The position numbers and the translations under genes are program-made. 64,000 nt of DNA from Dasypus novemcinctus (lineage: Eukaryota > Chordata > Mammalia > Cingulata > Dasypodidae): contig NC_080689.1 in NCBI RefSeq assembly GCF_030445035.2, positions 24,829,278 through 24,893,277 on the forward strand. Direction: 5' to 3'. This document shows, piece after piece, positions 1-52,463 of this stretch. The notes beneath the pieces are model-generated. The model ran no database searches. It had not been told where the DNA came from and saw only the letters and a list, made by a program, of their open reading frames with translations. Within the stretch, counting starts at the first letter, position 1. Each line of letters begins with the position of its first letter.

Positions 1-627
1 TAAGTTTCAGGTATTTGTGGAAAGAAAAGTCATGTTTATAATTGAATAACAAAGGGCCTTAGGGTACAAGAATGAATATTTACCATATTTAATTATTCAA
101 TATATGAACATTACTTGAAGAAGCTCTTAACTATGTTTGGAATGTCGATGAATGCAAATAATTGCAAAACAGAAATGAAATCTAAAAAATTCTAGTGGGA
201 TAAAGAGTGAGAATTTGATGGTAAACAGCTGTAGTGCAATGTATTTTTTTTCTTTCTGTACGGAGATTTCAGATTTGGTGGCAATGTACTTGTACTGCTA
301 AGTTTTAATGCTAAGAGCAGTTATCATCATTATGTAACATTTGTTAGCAAACACTTCTGATTACTCTTGTCCGTTTTCACTTCCCATGCTGCTTATTTTC
401 TTAGCTTCTACACCTCCATCTCTGTTATTGCTTCTCTCTTACAACATTAAGTTTGCATTTATCAGTCTACTTATTTTGTTCAAGTAAATGAAGGAATGCA
501 TTTAAATAATTTTAAGTAGTAAAGTCTGTCTTATTTATGGTAATAGGAGAAAACTAATAATTATTTTTTGATAGAGGTAATTTTAAGAACAAATTGACCA
601 GGTGTTTTTTTTATACATTGTGTTTAG
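1..627 (+). other. NDUFAF7 intron (3' part)
   Basis: A/T-rich intron sequence up to the acceptor at 626-627. I see no exon or recognisable repeat in it. Confidence 0.7.
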
Positions 628-738
628 AAAACACCACAAGGATGGCGAGAAATATTCATTGATATTGATCCACAAATTTCTGATAAACTGAGGTTTGTTT
701 TGGCACCTTGTACCACCCCAGCAGAAGTCTTCATACAA
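628..738 (+). CDS. NDUFAF7: NDUFAF7 coding exon (first in window)
   Basis: Acceptor AG is at 626-627 after a T-rich tract, and donor GT is at 739-740. The exon is 111 nt, phase 0 at both ends, encoding 37 residues from KTPQGWRE to EVFIQ. It includes the FIDIDPQ segment of the methyltransferase domain. The next exon continues with HDEARDH, which matches the family order. Confidence 0.94.
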
Positions 739-3700
739 GTAGGAATATGTTTTTTCCTCATTTTATTAGTTTTTATCTTCATAGTCTTATTTACTAAGTT
801 AGTATTTTAGAGTTCCTTTTCAGGGGAAAAGAGTAGCTCTCAATACAAGACATCCCCTTTATTAATGATGAATAGTGCAGAGTCAGGAGACTGTTAAAAC
901 CCACTTTATCATGTTTTAGCTGTGCAACCTTAAAAAATAATCATCTAGTAAGAAATACATTTAATAAGCCCTCTACTCAGCAAGGGGTTACCTTTCCCCA
1001 TTTACTTCAGTTTCTTTACTGTCAAATGGTGACAATATTGCTCCTTTACAGGAAGAGCTGAATGTTTGTGAAAGTAATATAGTACAGTGTATGGTACAAT
1101 AGTAATTTTAAGTAATTGGTATATATCATTCTGTATTTTACTCAAAACAACTGTATTAGGCAAGTTCTATTATCATCACTCTCTGTGGACTCCTGCCAGA
1201 GCATGGTTTTTCCCCCGTGCTTCCATTCAGCTCTAAATTTGATTCTAGATTGCCAGAATGTAAGTCTAAAGAAGTCAACAGCATTCTGTTGACCTCAAAG
1301 AGTACAAGATCCTGTCTATTTTGGAGTTGTGTTTAAATGTTCAAAAAAAACCTGTACTTTGCTGAAATGTGTAGATATTAGATTGCCTCTTTTTATTCTT
1401 TTTTCTACCTCAGAGAAAATGTTTTCATTTTCTGGACCTTAATTAAGAACTTCCTACCCCAGAAGTTATCAATTTTAAAAGTACCATAGTTTTTTTTTTA
1501 ATCTAAACTGATAGAAGCTTTTCTTGCAAATTAAATGAAAAAACAAAAATCAGCCTAAACATCTGTGAATATTTCTATTTACTTCACATTCTGAAGTAAC
1601 ATTTTACCAAGAACTAGCTCCCTGGCCCTGGGAGTTGTTTCTTACTATTATAGTTCTTGACTTGATTGGTATTCACTTATGAGGGAAAGGGTGATGATTT
1701 TGCCTTTCCTTGAAGAGGAATCAAAGATGGTCAGTGTGGCAAGCTGAGGCATTCCAGCAAATGCCTGAAGAGGCAGACTTCATGGTGTTTATTTAATAGC
1801 AGTGGACTAAATAGTTTATTATTTCATTTAATCCTTACAACAAATCTAGTATACAGATGAGGAAACACACTGAGAAAGGCTGGCTAACTTAAGAGTTGGG
1901 ATTCAGCCCTAAATTTGTCTGACTATACCTGTTTTTCCTGTGCCATCACAGGCAGAGTTGTCAGGGCAAGACTTCATTTTTAGTAGTGTTATGAGGAAGC
2001 CAAAGTTCATGTATGATTTTATAATGAAGAAAAAAATACTAATCATTTTAGGAATTAGCAAAATTTTATGTATACTGGTTAACAAGTATTGATATTTACT
2101 GTCATTTTACTTTTTAAGCTAATAAGCCCTTACTGTGGACTCTTAGTTACTGGCTGAACATCTTGGCATTAGTCCATAAGCTGATGTCCCTGGATATATA
2201 GGATATATCCTCAGGACATTATTTTGTCCTGACAGAAGGCTACTTGATTACTTGTTCAGTAGTGTCTGTTGTATTACATTGGATTTATAGCATTCATTCT
2301 CTCAGCACTGTTTTTTCAGTGCCTACTGTCAGGCACTGTTCTAGACAGACATAAATCTCTTTTCCCATGCTTATAATCCAGTTGAATAGATAATATCTCT
2401 GAATTATGATATGAAAGTAATGCTACCATAAATAAAATAATGCATTTGGACTTTTGGGGGGCTGGGAAGGCACATATCCTTTTTATAACAAAGATTAAAA
2501 TGTTTGTAAATTTAGTGGATGGTGCCAAAAAAACAAGTTCTGCACAATAAAAAGGATACCATGTGAAAAGTTGAGTGTAGAGAACATATTCGTATTGAAA
2601 AGGGATTTATTCTTATTGTAATTAATAAATGCTCACTTTAGGAAAAACTGAAAATATAGGTGAGGAAAAAAATCTTAAGGAAATGGCTCTTTTGAATGGT
2701 GTATTATGATTGTGTTTTCAACTGTTCTTTACTAGCATGATGAAGCAAGGGATCATGTGGAAGTGTGTCCTGACGCTGGTGTTATTATTCAGGAACTTGC
2801 TCAACGCATTGCACTCACCGGAGGTGCTGCACTGATTGCTGATTATGGTCATGACGGGACGAAGACAGACACCTTCAGAGTATGAGTAATTCAGTAATAT
2901 GATGTATCAGAATAGAATTGGTGTGATTTAACTGCAGTTATCAGTTATTAGATTTTTAGGCTCATTTAAGATTTTTACCTTATCTTTGGTTTCCACAGTA
3001 CCTAACATTGTATTATATTATTTTATAACTAATGTTAATTCATATTATGATTAGTCTTAATTAGCTCTCCTTTGAATTTTCTGAATTGGCTACATTGTTC
3101 CTTGGTTGGATAATCTAGGTTTGCATAGATTCTAGAAAGCATCTGAATAATTACAAATGAGAAGATTTTTTCCAAGTTCTTATACTTGGTCCTTCCTTAT
3201 CCTGTCCCCCGACCCTGACTTCAGTTTTTTTGGGGGTGTGGGTGGGTACTTCTTTGCATATTTAAGATTGGCTTAACTAGTTATTGTAGTCATTTGAAGT
3301 TTTTCTATTTCAACTTCCTCTCCAGATGTATTCTTTTGCCATTGCTCAACATTTTTGTTGAGTATGATCAACTATTTTCAGTACACTTTAACTGATATAC
3401 ATTTAACTAGATGCTATTAGTCATTTCCTAGATCTTTGGTTTTCAATTTCTAACTATCTCTATGAATAATCTGGAGAGTTTTAAAAAAATGCTGATTCCC
3501 CAACCTCACCTTTAGAATTTGGATTCACTAGTTCTGGCTTAGGTCCGGTAACATATTTTCAGGTGACTAATGTACATGGTCTATGGATATGCTTTGTAAA
3601 ACACTGTCTTGTCTAAGTTCTCATAACCCTGACTCATCTGTAGAATTAATGAGATTGCCCAAATTCCATCATCTATAGCATTAAAGAAAAATGTTAAATA

Positions 3701-5054
3701 ATTATGTCAGGGACATCCTCTTCAGGCATTCCACCATTATACTTTATATGGGACTTTCCATATAGCATCTCATCTAAAGAATGGATGCTGCTGCTTTGAG
3801 ACTTTGAAATCTACTGATTTAGGCCATATTTTCCTTTTTAACAGTTGTCACATATAATGTGCTAAAATGGTAGCATTTCCTTAATCTTGATAATGGCAAC
3901 CACAGAAAGGCAAAACCTCTTAATTTATTTATGTTTTAGGGCTTTTGTGGACACAAGCTTCATGATGTCTTAATTGCCCCGGGAACAGCAGACCTAACAG
4001 CTGATGTGGACTTCAGTTTTTTGCGCAGAATGGCACAGGGAAAAGTGGCCTCTCTGGGGCCAATAAAACAACAAATGTTTCTAAAAAATATGGGCATTGA
4101 TGTCCGGCTGAAGGTAATACTTTTTGTTTCATTATCATTAAATATTCTAATTTCATAGTATTTTTTTTTTAAGGTAGTGTCAGAGATTGAACTCAGGACC
4201 TTGTATATCGGAAGTGGGCGCTCAACCACTGAGCTACATCCGCTTCCCAACAAGAGTTGTATTTTTTTCCGTTTGTTTTGTTTTTACAAGGTACTTGGGA
4301 TCGAACCCAGGACCTTGTATATGGGAAGCAGCTGCTCAACTACTTGAGCTACTTCCACTTCCCTTTATAGTATTTTAAAAAATTATTGTAAATGTTACAT
4401 TTACCTGGCCTTAATGCTTTTGTGGCTACCAGATCCTTGGTGCTCCAGTCTTTTCAGTAGTATAAGATTCATTGTAACAGATACCCTGGCATGGAGCAGC
4501 CTGTTAAGTCTCACACATCTTCATAGGTAGAAATTCAAGTAACATTCATGTTTGTTAAGAAAATTTGATGCTTTATTTTACAGGTATGGGTTTTATAACT
4601 TTTTCTGAGGACACTTAACTCTTCAGTATAGATAAAACCACCTGGGATATCTATTTTAAAAGCAAATTCAGTAAGTTGGGTCAGAGGAAACTACATTGTA
4701 AACAAGCACCCCAGATGTTTCTGTGGCATGTGATAAGAAATCACATTTTAGCCCTGCTTTACAGAATATTTAATAGTCTATTGTTACATATAACTAGGAC
4801 TCCTTTCTTCTGTTTATTTTGACTAACAAATTTTTTTTCAGGTTCTTTTAGATAATTCAGATGAGGCATCTATGAGAGAACATTTACTTCAGAGCTATGA
4901 TATTTTAATGAATCCTAAGAAGATGGGTGAAAGATTTAACTTCTTTGCCTTGCTGCCTCATGAAAGACTTTGTGGTAAAAGGCAGGTGAATTCATGTCAA
5001 TCAAAACCCTCTCCATCACCTATAGCTGGGTTTGGTGAACTTGCTTGGAGGTGA
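628..5054 (+). CDS. NDUFAF7: NDUFAF7, 3' half: four coding exons (628-738, 2736-2879, 3940-4113, 4842-5054)
   Basis: The product is a mitochondrial-matrix, S-adenosylmethionine-dependent protein arginine methyltransferase (DUF185 / Methyltransf_28 family). It symmetrically dimethylates an arginine of NDUFS2 early in respiratory complex I assembly. I recognised it by reading the exons and comparing with the remembered mammalian protein. Four exons with GT-AG borders, all in phase 0, add up to 642 nt: 213 residues plus a TGA stop. The human protein is about 441 aa, so this is roughly residues 229-441. Conserved stretches include TPQGWRE, ADYGHDGTKTDTFR, APGTADLTADVDFS, MAQGKVASLGPI and NPKKMGERFNFFALLPH. 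No frameshift or stop is seen. The N-terminal half, with the mitochondrial targeting peptide and most of the SAM-binding fold, lies upstream of position 1. PRKD3 follows tail to tail, as in human 2p22.2. Confidence 0.95.
1795..1935 (-). repeat. MIR SINE fragment
   Basis: The + strand shows the reverse complement of the MIR core: ACAGATGAGGAAAC followed by an element-typical GGGATTCAGCCC-like stretch and TCTGACT. It is diverged, as expected of an ancient mammalian SINE. Confidence 0.6.
2285..2420 (-). repeat. L2 fragment
   Basis: It contains CAGGCACTGTTCTAGACA, the reverse complement of the conserved L2 3' end. Confidence 0.55.
2736..2879 (+). CDS. NDUFAF7: NDUFAF7 coding exon
   Basis: The exon follows an AG at 2734-2735 and ends before GT at 2880-2881. 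It is 144 nt, in phase, encoding 48 residues from HDEARDHVEV to DTFR. It holds the conserved LTGGAALIADYGHDGTKTDT region, a strongly conserved block of the family. Confidence 0.95.
3435..3610 (+). repeat. MER5A-like hAT fragment
   Basis: The order TCTGGAGAGTTTTAAAAAAA, TGCTGATTCCCCAACCTC, GGTGACTAATGTACATGGTC resembles MER5A (hAT-Charlie). It is diverged. Confidence 0.5.
3940..4113 (+). CDS. NDUFAF7: NDUFAF7 coding exon
   Basis: Acceptor AG is at 3938-3939 and donor GT at 4114-4115. The exon is 174 nt, 58 residues from GFCGHKLHDV to GIDVRLK. The APGTADLTADVDFS and MAQGKVASLGPIKQ stretches match the mammalian protein closely. A minus-strand open frame over the same place is a shadow. Confidence 0.95.
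4161..4364 (-). repeat. Dimeric short tRNA-derived SINE (armadillo type)
   Basis: There are two tandem, same-orientation copies of a roughly 90-bp tRNA-like unit, each ending on + in GAGCTAC.TCC.CTTCCC. Each carries the reverse complement of a pol III B box (GATTGAACTC, GATCGAACCC). The dimer is flanked by TTCATAGTATTTT and TTTATAGTATTTT, which are target-site duplications. It lies in the last NDUFAF7 intron. Confidence 0.75.
4842..5054 (+). CDS. NDUFAF7: NDUFAF7 terminal coding exon and stop
   Basis: Acceptor AG is at 4840-4841 after eight T's. The exon is 213 nt, 70 residues plus TGA at 5052-5054. It starts VLLDNSDEAS and contains NPKKMGERFNFFALLPHERL. It ends in GFGELAWR, the expected C-terminus of the protein; human ends ELAWQ. 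The stretch around CGKRQVNSCQSKP is less conserved than the rest, as in other mammals. Confidence 0.95.
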   Translation, partial: VLLDNSDEASMREHLLQSYDILMNPKKMGERFNFFALLPHERLCGKRQVNSCQSKPSPSPIAGFGELAWR

Positions 5055-5189
5055 CATTTCAGTTTGGACTTATTTACCACCACCCCCCCCACCCAATCTG
5101 TCTTTTGAAGAAATTTATTATATAAAGGAAACACATTTTGTACGTGACACGTAAAACAAGTGTTAATATGTATTTATCTCTTTATGGCT

Positions 5190-5195
5190 AATAAA
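5190..5195 (+). terminator. NDUFAF7: NDUFAF7 poly(A) signal AATAAA
   Basis: Canonical AATAAA lies 136 nt after the NDUFAF7 stop codon, giving a short 3' UTR. Further A/T-rich AATAAA matches occur downstream (for example around 5355), so alternative ends are possible. Confidence 0.6.
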
Positions 5196-5877
5196 AATAA
5201 CCCATGCTATACAATTAAAAACCTGAGAAATTTTAAGGCAGTGTCTGACTTTTAGTATAAATGTGTCCTCAATTAAATAACACAAATAACATTGTAAAAC
5301 TGAATTTCCTTTTACTAATAAAGCTAATTGCTGTATTTCTATTTTCTTTTAAAAAATAAACATGAACATTGATTTAATAAAAACTGGAAACAATCATTTT
5401 AAATGGCCATTCACAGGGGACTGATAATAGCTATACATTGAGGTAATCTATATGTTCTGACATGGGAAGATCTCTAAGATTTAGTAAGTGAAAAGAGTAT
5501 GGTGCAAAATTTTCTAAGGAAAAAAGCTATACTTAAATGCTTATATAGGGCATAAGCATTTCAGTAATTTCATAGAAACTAACTTACTAGTGTAAACTGG
5601 TCACTATCTGTTCTTTGTTATGTACATACTTAAAAATAAGGCAAAGATGCTTAAGAAATCTAATCACTATTATATTTCCCAATCTGAAAACTGGTTTGAG
5701 AGGTTGTGATTTATTTTCTTTAAATATATTTTTCTGTGCTGTTAGAATTTTTTTACTATATGCATGTATGAATTTTATAATTAAAAACAAAATAAGATAA
5801 AATTTATTTTTAATTATAAAAATCACAGTAAAAACGGTAAACCTGAAGTGCTTGAAATATAAGTTAAGAGTAATGTA

Positions 5878-6298
5878 AGGGGAAGCAGACTTGGCTCAAC
5901 TGATAGAGTGTCTGCTTACCACATAGGAGGTCCAGGGTTCAAACTCAAGGCTTCCTGGCCTGTGTGGTGAGCTGGCCCACACGCAGTGCTGATGTACGCA
6001 AGGAGTGCCGTGCCACGCAGGGGTATCCTCCGTGTAGGGGAGCCCCATATGCAAGGAGTGCGCCCCTGCAAGAAGAGCCGCCCCACATGAAAAAAGCACA
6101 GCCTGCCCAGGAATGGTGCCACACGCACGGAGAGCTGATGCAGCAAGATGACGCAATAAAAAGAGACGCAGATTCCTGATGCCACTGACAAGAATGTAAG
6201 CAGACTCAGAAGAACATGCAGTGAATGGACACAGTGAGCAGACAACGGAGGAGGGGAAGAGGAGATAAATAAAAATAAATCTGAAAAAAAAAAAAAAA
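5878..6298 (+). repeat. DAS-type SINE (long form)
   Basis: tRNA-derived head with A-box-like TGGCTCAACTGATAGAG and B-box-like GGTTCAAACTC, then a GC-rich body and an A-rich tail at 6284-6298. The same head and body recur many times in the window. The tail runs into GTAAATGTAG, a copy of the left flank (GTAATGTAAG). Confidence 0.9.
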
Positions 6299-6307
6299 GT
6301 AAATGTA

Positions 6308-6693
6308 GGGACGCAGATGTGGCTCAAGCACTTGGGCTCCCATCTGCCATATAGGAGGTCCAGTGTTCGATGCCCAGGGTCTTCTGGTAAAGGCAAGCTG
6401 GCCTGTGTGTTGAGCTGGCCCATGCAGAGCGCTGCCCTGTGCAGTAGTGCTGGCCCACGTGGAGAGCTGGCACAGCAAGATGACACAACAAAAGGAGACA
6501 CAGCAGACCAGAAAGCTGAGGTGACACAAGAGAATGATCATCTCTCCCCCACTCTGGAAGGTTCCAGGATCGGTTCCTGGAGCTGCTTAGTGAGAATATA
6601 AGCAGACACAGAAGAACACAGAGCAAATGGACAAAGAAAGCAGACAGTGCAAAACAATGAGGTGGGGGGAAAAAATAAATCTTAAAAAAAAAA
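6308..6693 (+). repeat. Second DAS-type SINE in tandem
   Basis: It starts GGACGCAGATGTGGCTCAAG and ends in an A tail at about 6684-6693. It is flanked by GTAAATGTAG on both sides, so it inserted at the same target as the preceding SINE. Confidence 0.88.
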
Positions 6694-7059
6694 GGTAAAT
6701 GTAGGTTATATAATGAATAATTTTCTGCTTTGAGCAAATTCTCCCTTATATTCAGATAGATGTTTAATATTAGGTCTGTATTTTCTCATTTTTTGATTAA
6801 TAGAAATTTTATATCAGAAACAGGAACTTTTTGAGGAATTCTTATACTAGGAACAAATTTACAAAGGAGGTTAAAGAAAATACTAGTCATGTCTTGAACA
6901 AAAGGGCTTAATTATATATAGGAAGTTCACTGGCAGTGTGATGAACTAGTGCTTTTTGTTGCTTGCCTCTGCTTGCCTGAAAACATTGTTTCTCACTATA
7001 AACTCAGGGAGATTTATTTTTCTGATGCTGCCAAGCTTTGGTATATACTCAGCCACTCT

Positions 7060-7247
7060 TTTTTTGAGGTACTGGGACTGGGTTGGACCTCATATATGAG
7101 GAGCTGGCACTCAACTACTGAGCCACATTGGCTCCCCTGATTGGTTTTTTGGTTTGCTTGGTTTTTTTTAGGAGGTACTAGTGACTGAACCCAGGACCTT
7201 CCATGTGGGAAGCAAGCACTCAACCACTTGAGCCACATCCACTCTCC
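7060..7247 (-). repeat. Dimeric short tRNA-derived SINE
   Basis: Two same-orientation tRNA-like units are joined by a T/G-rich spacer (around 7138-7170). Flanking CTCAGCCACTCTT and CTCAGCCACTTTT form the target-site duplication. Confidence 0.75.
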
Positions 7248-7974
7248 CTCAGCCACTTTTATTCTGTTAATATTTCCATATTTAACTTTTCAAAGATGTG
7301 ACTGGAAGAATTTTTGAAAGATGACAATGCCCGAAGTTGCCCACTCCAAAATATATAATCGTTTTTATAATTAAGGGTTAAAAAGTAGAATGCCTTAAAT
7401 CTTAAAAACTGGAACGTTTACTCTGGTATTAGGTATTCAATTTTCCTAAGTCTTCTGGCTGTTGCTATACTTGAATTTTATTTTATTATTTTGAAAAAAA
7501 CTGTTGGGGGGAAAGTGTGGATGCAATCCCCTACCAACACAAATTACACAGTCGAATTTCCCCCATGTGGGGAACCCGCAGGGGTCAGCAGATCCCCAGT
7601 GCAATGACTTGGCCTCACCCTGGGAAAGCCACCTTCGTGAGCATGGTGCATACACTGTGCAGGTACATATAGGTGAATTTTTAGTGGTAGTTTCTGAAAA
7701 ACTTATTCCTAACTTTCATTCCAAGAAATGAAACCTCCAGATAATTATCTCAAATTTAGTATAAAATTATAATACTGCATTTTTTTTTAGGTGGATTAGA
7801 AAAAAACTCACTTAAATATAGCATTAATCTCATTTACAAATACTATTTCCAAAATAATTCTGTTACCAAGGCCTGGGAAAATAACACAACCAAATAAAAC
7901 TTTCTTTGGATACCTCTACAAGAGACAGGCTCAGGTTTTCACATGGAAAAGTAAATGGTAGTATAGAAATACAT

Positions 7975-7980
7975 TTTATT
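7975..7980 (-). terminator. PRKD3: Candidate distal PRKD3 poly(A) signal (AATAAA on - strand)
   Basis: TTTATT on + reads AATAAA on -. It is followed within 30 nt downstream (toward 7940) by GT-containing sequence. The position gives an NDUFAF7-PRKD3 gap of about 2.7 kb, or about 1.7 kb once inserted SINEs are subtracted. Confidence 0.4.
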
Positions 7981-8547
7981 ATCAAGCTTCCTGGAGCATA
8001 TTTACAAAAAGTAGGATGTAACAAAAAATATAAAAATGTACTAAACAGTGTCATTTTAGACTACTTTGTACATTATCAAATGTTTCTATCAAACAAATAT
8101 TTCTTATACAAATACAACTTGACTTCAAAACAAAAAAGGTTATGCAGGTTATACAGTATCTGGAGTAATTACTCTAAATTATTTGACAGTGACTTTACAA
8201 ATATTTTAAAAATTTTTAGGCATTCAACAACAACAAAAAAGAGTGCAATTAAATTCATGGCTTGTGAAGTTTGATTATACAAATAAGCAAACAAATGTCA
8301 TTCCAGTTAATTTTCACCCTATGCAGTAAAAGCACAGTAGGGTGCTTAGTGGCCCAGAATTACTCCACTTTGTGCTTGTTGATAATAAAAAAAGTAACTG
8401 GGGAAATTATCCTCTATCACATGGGAAAATACATTTCTAAATTGCTTTTCAAAATTAGTTTGGTTTAACTTTTAGAATTACTATACAAGAATGAATTATT
8501 TTGTTAAGATACTGTGAAATGTGTTCTGGAGATATAGCAGTACAGCA

Positions 8548-8795
8548 AGAATAGCATAGTAATTCAGAGGGTTAAGATGGACTCTGGAGCCATACTGCCT
8601 GGATTCAAATCTACCTCCTAACTTCAATGACCTTTGGCAAGTAGTTACTTAATCTCCCTGTGCCTCAATTTCTTTATCTGTAAAATGGGATTCATAGTGC
8701 ACTTACCTCATGGTTGTAAGGGTAAATGAGTTAAAACATATAAAGGGCTTAGAACAAAGGAGCACAGCAAAAGTGTTTGCTATTATTCTCTTAGG
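8548..8795 (+). repeat. MIR SINE
   Basis: A good MIR order: TCTGGAGCCATACTGCCTGG, CTCAATTTCTTTATCTG and GTAAAATGGGATTCATAG. It lies in the probable PRKD3 3' UTR, antisense to the gene. Confidence 0.8.
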
Positions 8796-8934
8796 GATAT
8801 TTTTAGTCTTATATTAGAGGGTAGCTGCAGGGGTCTTTCCAACTTAATTGTGTTCATATACCAGAACAATCTTTTCCTTTGCTACCTCAAATTTGTGGGT
8901 AGTGATAGTTTGTTGATTATGTTCCTACTTGTCT

Positions 8935-9105
8935 TTGCAATTACACTGTGAAGAAGGTAGAGGCAAGAATTATTTTCACTTATAGACTGAGGAACTTGAG
9001 GCTCAGAGAAGACTGTCCTCTACCCAGGCCACATAGCTAATAAATAATAGAGCCAAGAATTAAACCCAGATTTTCAGATTCCAGATTTCTTGGTCTTTAC
9101 ATTAT
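8935..9105 (-). repeat. MIR SINE
   Basis: Reverse-complement MIR features: ACTGAGGAACTTGAGGCTCA, CCACATAGCTAATAAATA and AGAATTAAACCCAGATT. It is in the probable PRKD3 3' UTR, in the gene's orientation. Confidence 0.7.
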
Positions 9106-10264
9106 ACTGCTTGGAGTTAAAAAAAAAAAAGGTTTACAATGATTACTAGGGAAACAAATAGAAGTGGATGGTGCTGGGTCTTAAAGCTTTTTTTGGGAGA
9201 AAACTATTGGTAAACCATTCTGAAAGCTATAAAAAAAGTCTCAACTCTTAAATTGAGTAATATATCTGAGAAGGAAAAAAAAACCCATTACCTGACTGCT
9301 GGAGCTGAAATGTAAAAAGAAAGATTCTTTCATTCTTTTATTTGGTCTGCTGATAACAGAGCCCATTACAAACTGTTTCATGCTTCACCAATGCCACCCC
9401 ACCAAAGACTGCTTAAAATAATTGATTTTAAAATATTCCAGTATCTATAAAGCCCTCCAATAGATTAAGGGAAGACAATAAGGATACCTGATTGCTTGTA
9501 GCACTAGGTTACCCTGTGCTAGCTTTATTTTTAGTATCTATTTAATTTTCTCCCCCAAATTAAACTTGTGTGAAGTTAAACTGTGTAATTAAACATCACA
9601 TTTGCACCTACTGAATGTTGGAATACAACTGTGGCATCATAGAGGTTTCTGTGGGAACATGAGAATTTAACAGCAAAGATGAACTATGAAAAGACATACA
9701 TAATAACTCAGCACTTAAAGCAGCAGTTTCTAATCCTAGTTTTTTAACATCAGTTGTCCCAATTTTTCTTAAAGGATGTTGCAACATGTTCACAAAAGGA
9801 GACGACTTAGTTTTGATGTTTTAGGGAGTATATTTAAAGTTGCATCTCCAAACCTGTTAGGAATCACTGTTTTGGAGTATTGATTCACCTAAAGAAAAAA
9901 GAAAGGTAAAACAGTCCAGTACTCCTTTTGTAAGCAGCTAGGAAAAACTCCTTTATGCCTCTATGGTCAGTTAAACAAATGCTTAAAGCTTTTATATTAT
10001 GGTAAATCATTTGCTATAGCCGCTCAGTGCAAACCTGGTTAGCAATCAACCCTACAACTTTTGTATGATCTGATCAAGCTATCAATACCTGGACTCTAGC
10101 TTGAACCTTTTTTTTTTGGGTTAATTATGTAAGAACAGGAAAGGGAAGATAAATTAAGTGCCCTTATTGTACAAAAGTGAAGGATTAGGAAAAAATACAA
10201 ATACAGGTTATTGCTTATTCTACCAAAATTTATGAAAAGCTTCACCCTGATTCTACCATGTGTT

Positions 10265-10270
10265 TTTATT
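10265..10270 (-). terminator. PRKD3: Candidate proximal PRKD3 poly(A) signal
   Basis: AATAAA on the - strand, about 180 nt after the stop codon. It could give a short 3' UTR isoform. Other AATAAA matches on the - strand occur near 9524 and 9337. Confidence 0.3.
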
Positions 10271-10449
10271 ACTCAGTTTCCCTTCCTTTACCTACTAATC
10301 ATGAACTACACACAGTACTGGTATCACTGATCCTTTATATATTTCCTCATGTGTTTGCATCCTTGCAAATGATAATCTACAAAGAATAGCTGTACAATAC
10401 AGTATCAGTTCATAAAATGAAATCCTTTTTTAAATTAGCTCACTGATAA

Positions 10450-51837
<41,388 letters not shown>

Positions 51838-52463
51838 CTAAAACATAAGTAATTTCCATAAGACAGTACTAAAAATAAAGTATTGAGAGCAGGGTGTGAC
51901 CAAAGAATCACTTATTTGGAATGATATAGGTAAAAATCTAAAATTGTGGATCTCAGCAGTTTCCTTTGGAAACCTAATTCACCAACCCTTGAATAAGAAA
52001 AGTACAGAATGCATTTTACTATTATTTATAATGGAAGGAAAAAAAAGCCTGACTGTCCTCCTATACAAACACTCATTGATTATTATTTGCCAGATTCACA
52101 CAGAATTTTAAAATCGAAAAATGAAAATCTTAAAATTGTGCCAAGGAATTAATCACAGGACAAGTAAATAAATTCAGAAAGCATTATTGCTGCTCATACC
52201 GCATTACTGAAAAAGATATCTGAAATATTTTGAAATAAATCTTAATTTTCAAATTTATTTTAACAAGACTAAAATATAAATGTAAAAATTTAAGCCTACT
52301 TAATGATGATATAAACTATGAATGATATAAAACTAATTAAAATAACATTAGCCTTATATGCTTAAGAAGTACCTGGATATTTTAAATATTTTCCAGTTGT
52401 TTGGGTTTTTCTCTCATAAGCGCGAAAGGAAAATTAAAGAAAGTACCAATTTAAAAAATTTGG

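Larger units (their letters stand above)
739..2735 (+). other. NDUFAF7 intron
   Basis: Intron with an old MIR on the - strand (about 1795-1935) and an L2 fragment on the - strand (about 2285-2420). The rest is unremarkable A/T-rich sequence. Confidence 0.75.
5196..7949. other. Intergenic gap between convergent NDUFAF7 and PRKD3
   Basis: It holds two DAS-SINEs (5878-6298, 6308-6693), a dimeric short SINE (7060-7247) and an old repeat-like stretch at about 5400-5535. An unexplained GC-richer patch lies at about 7500-7665. No gene is seen. Confidence 0.7.
7950..10449 (-). other. PRKD3: Probable PRKD3 3' UTR
   Basis: This non-coding, A/T-rich stretch lies between the PRKD3 stop and the most distal plausible poly(A) signal at 7975-7980. 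It is about 2.5 kb, comparable with the long human 3' UTR. It contains two MIR copies (about 8548-8795 and 8935-9105) and no DAS-SINE. Length and end are inferred, not shown. Confidence 0.5.

Noticed and set aside
3960-4253. 97-codon minus frame over an NDUFAF7 exon
   Set aside because: It is the antisense shadow of 3940-4113 plus the short SINE dimer.
5896-6501. Long open frames on both strands through the SINE pair (up to about 200 codons)
   Set aside because: They run through GC-rich DAS-SINE bodies. The same peptide-like text recurs at every SINE copy in the window, so they are not genes.
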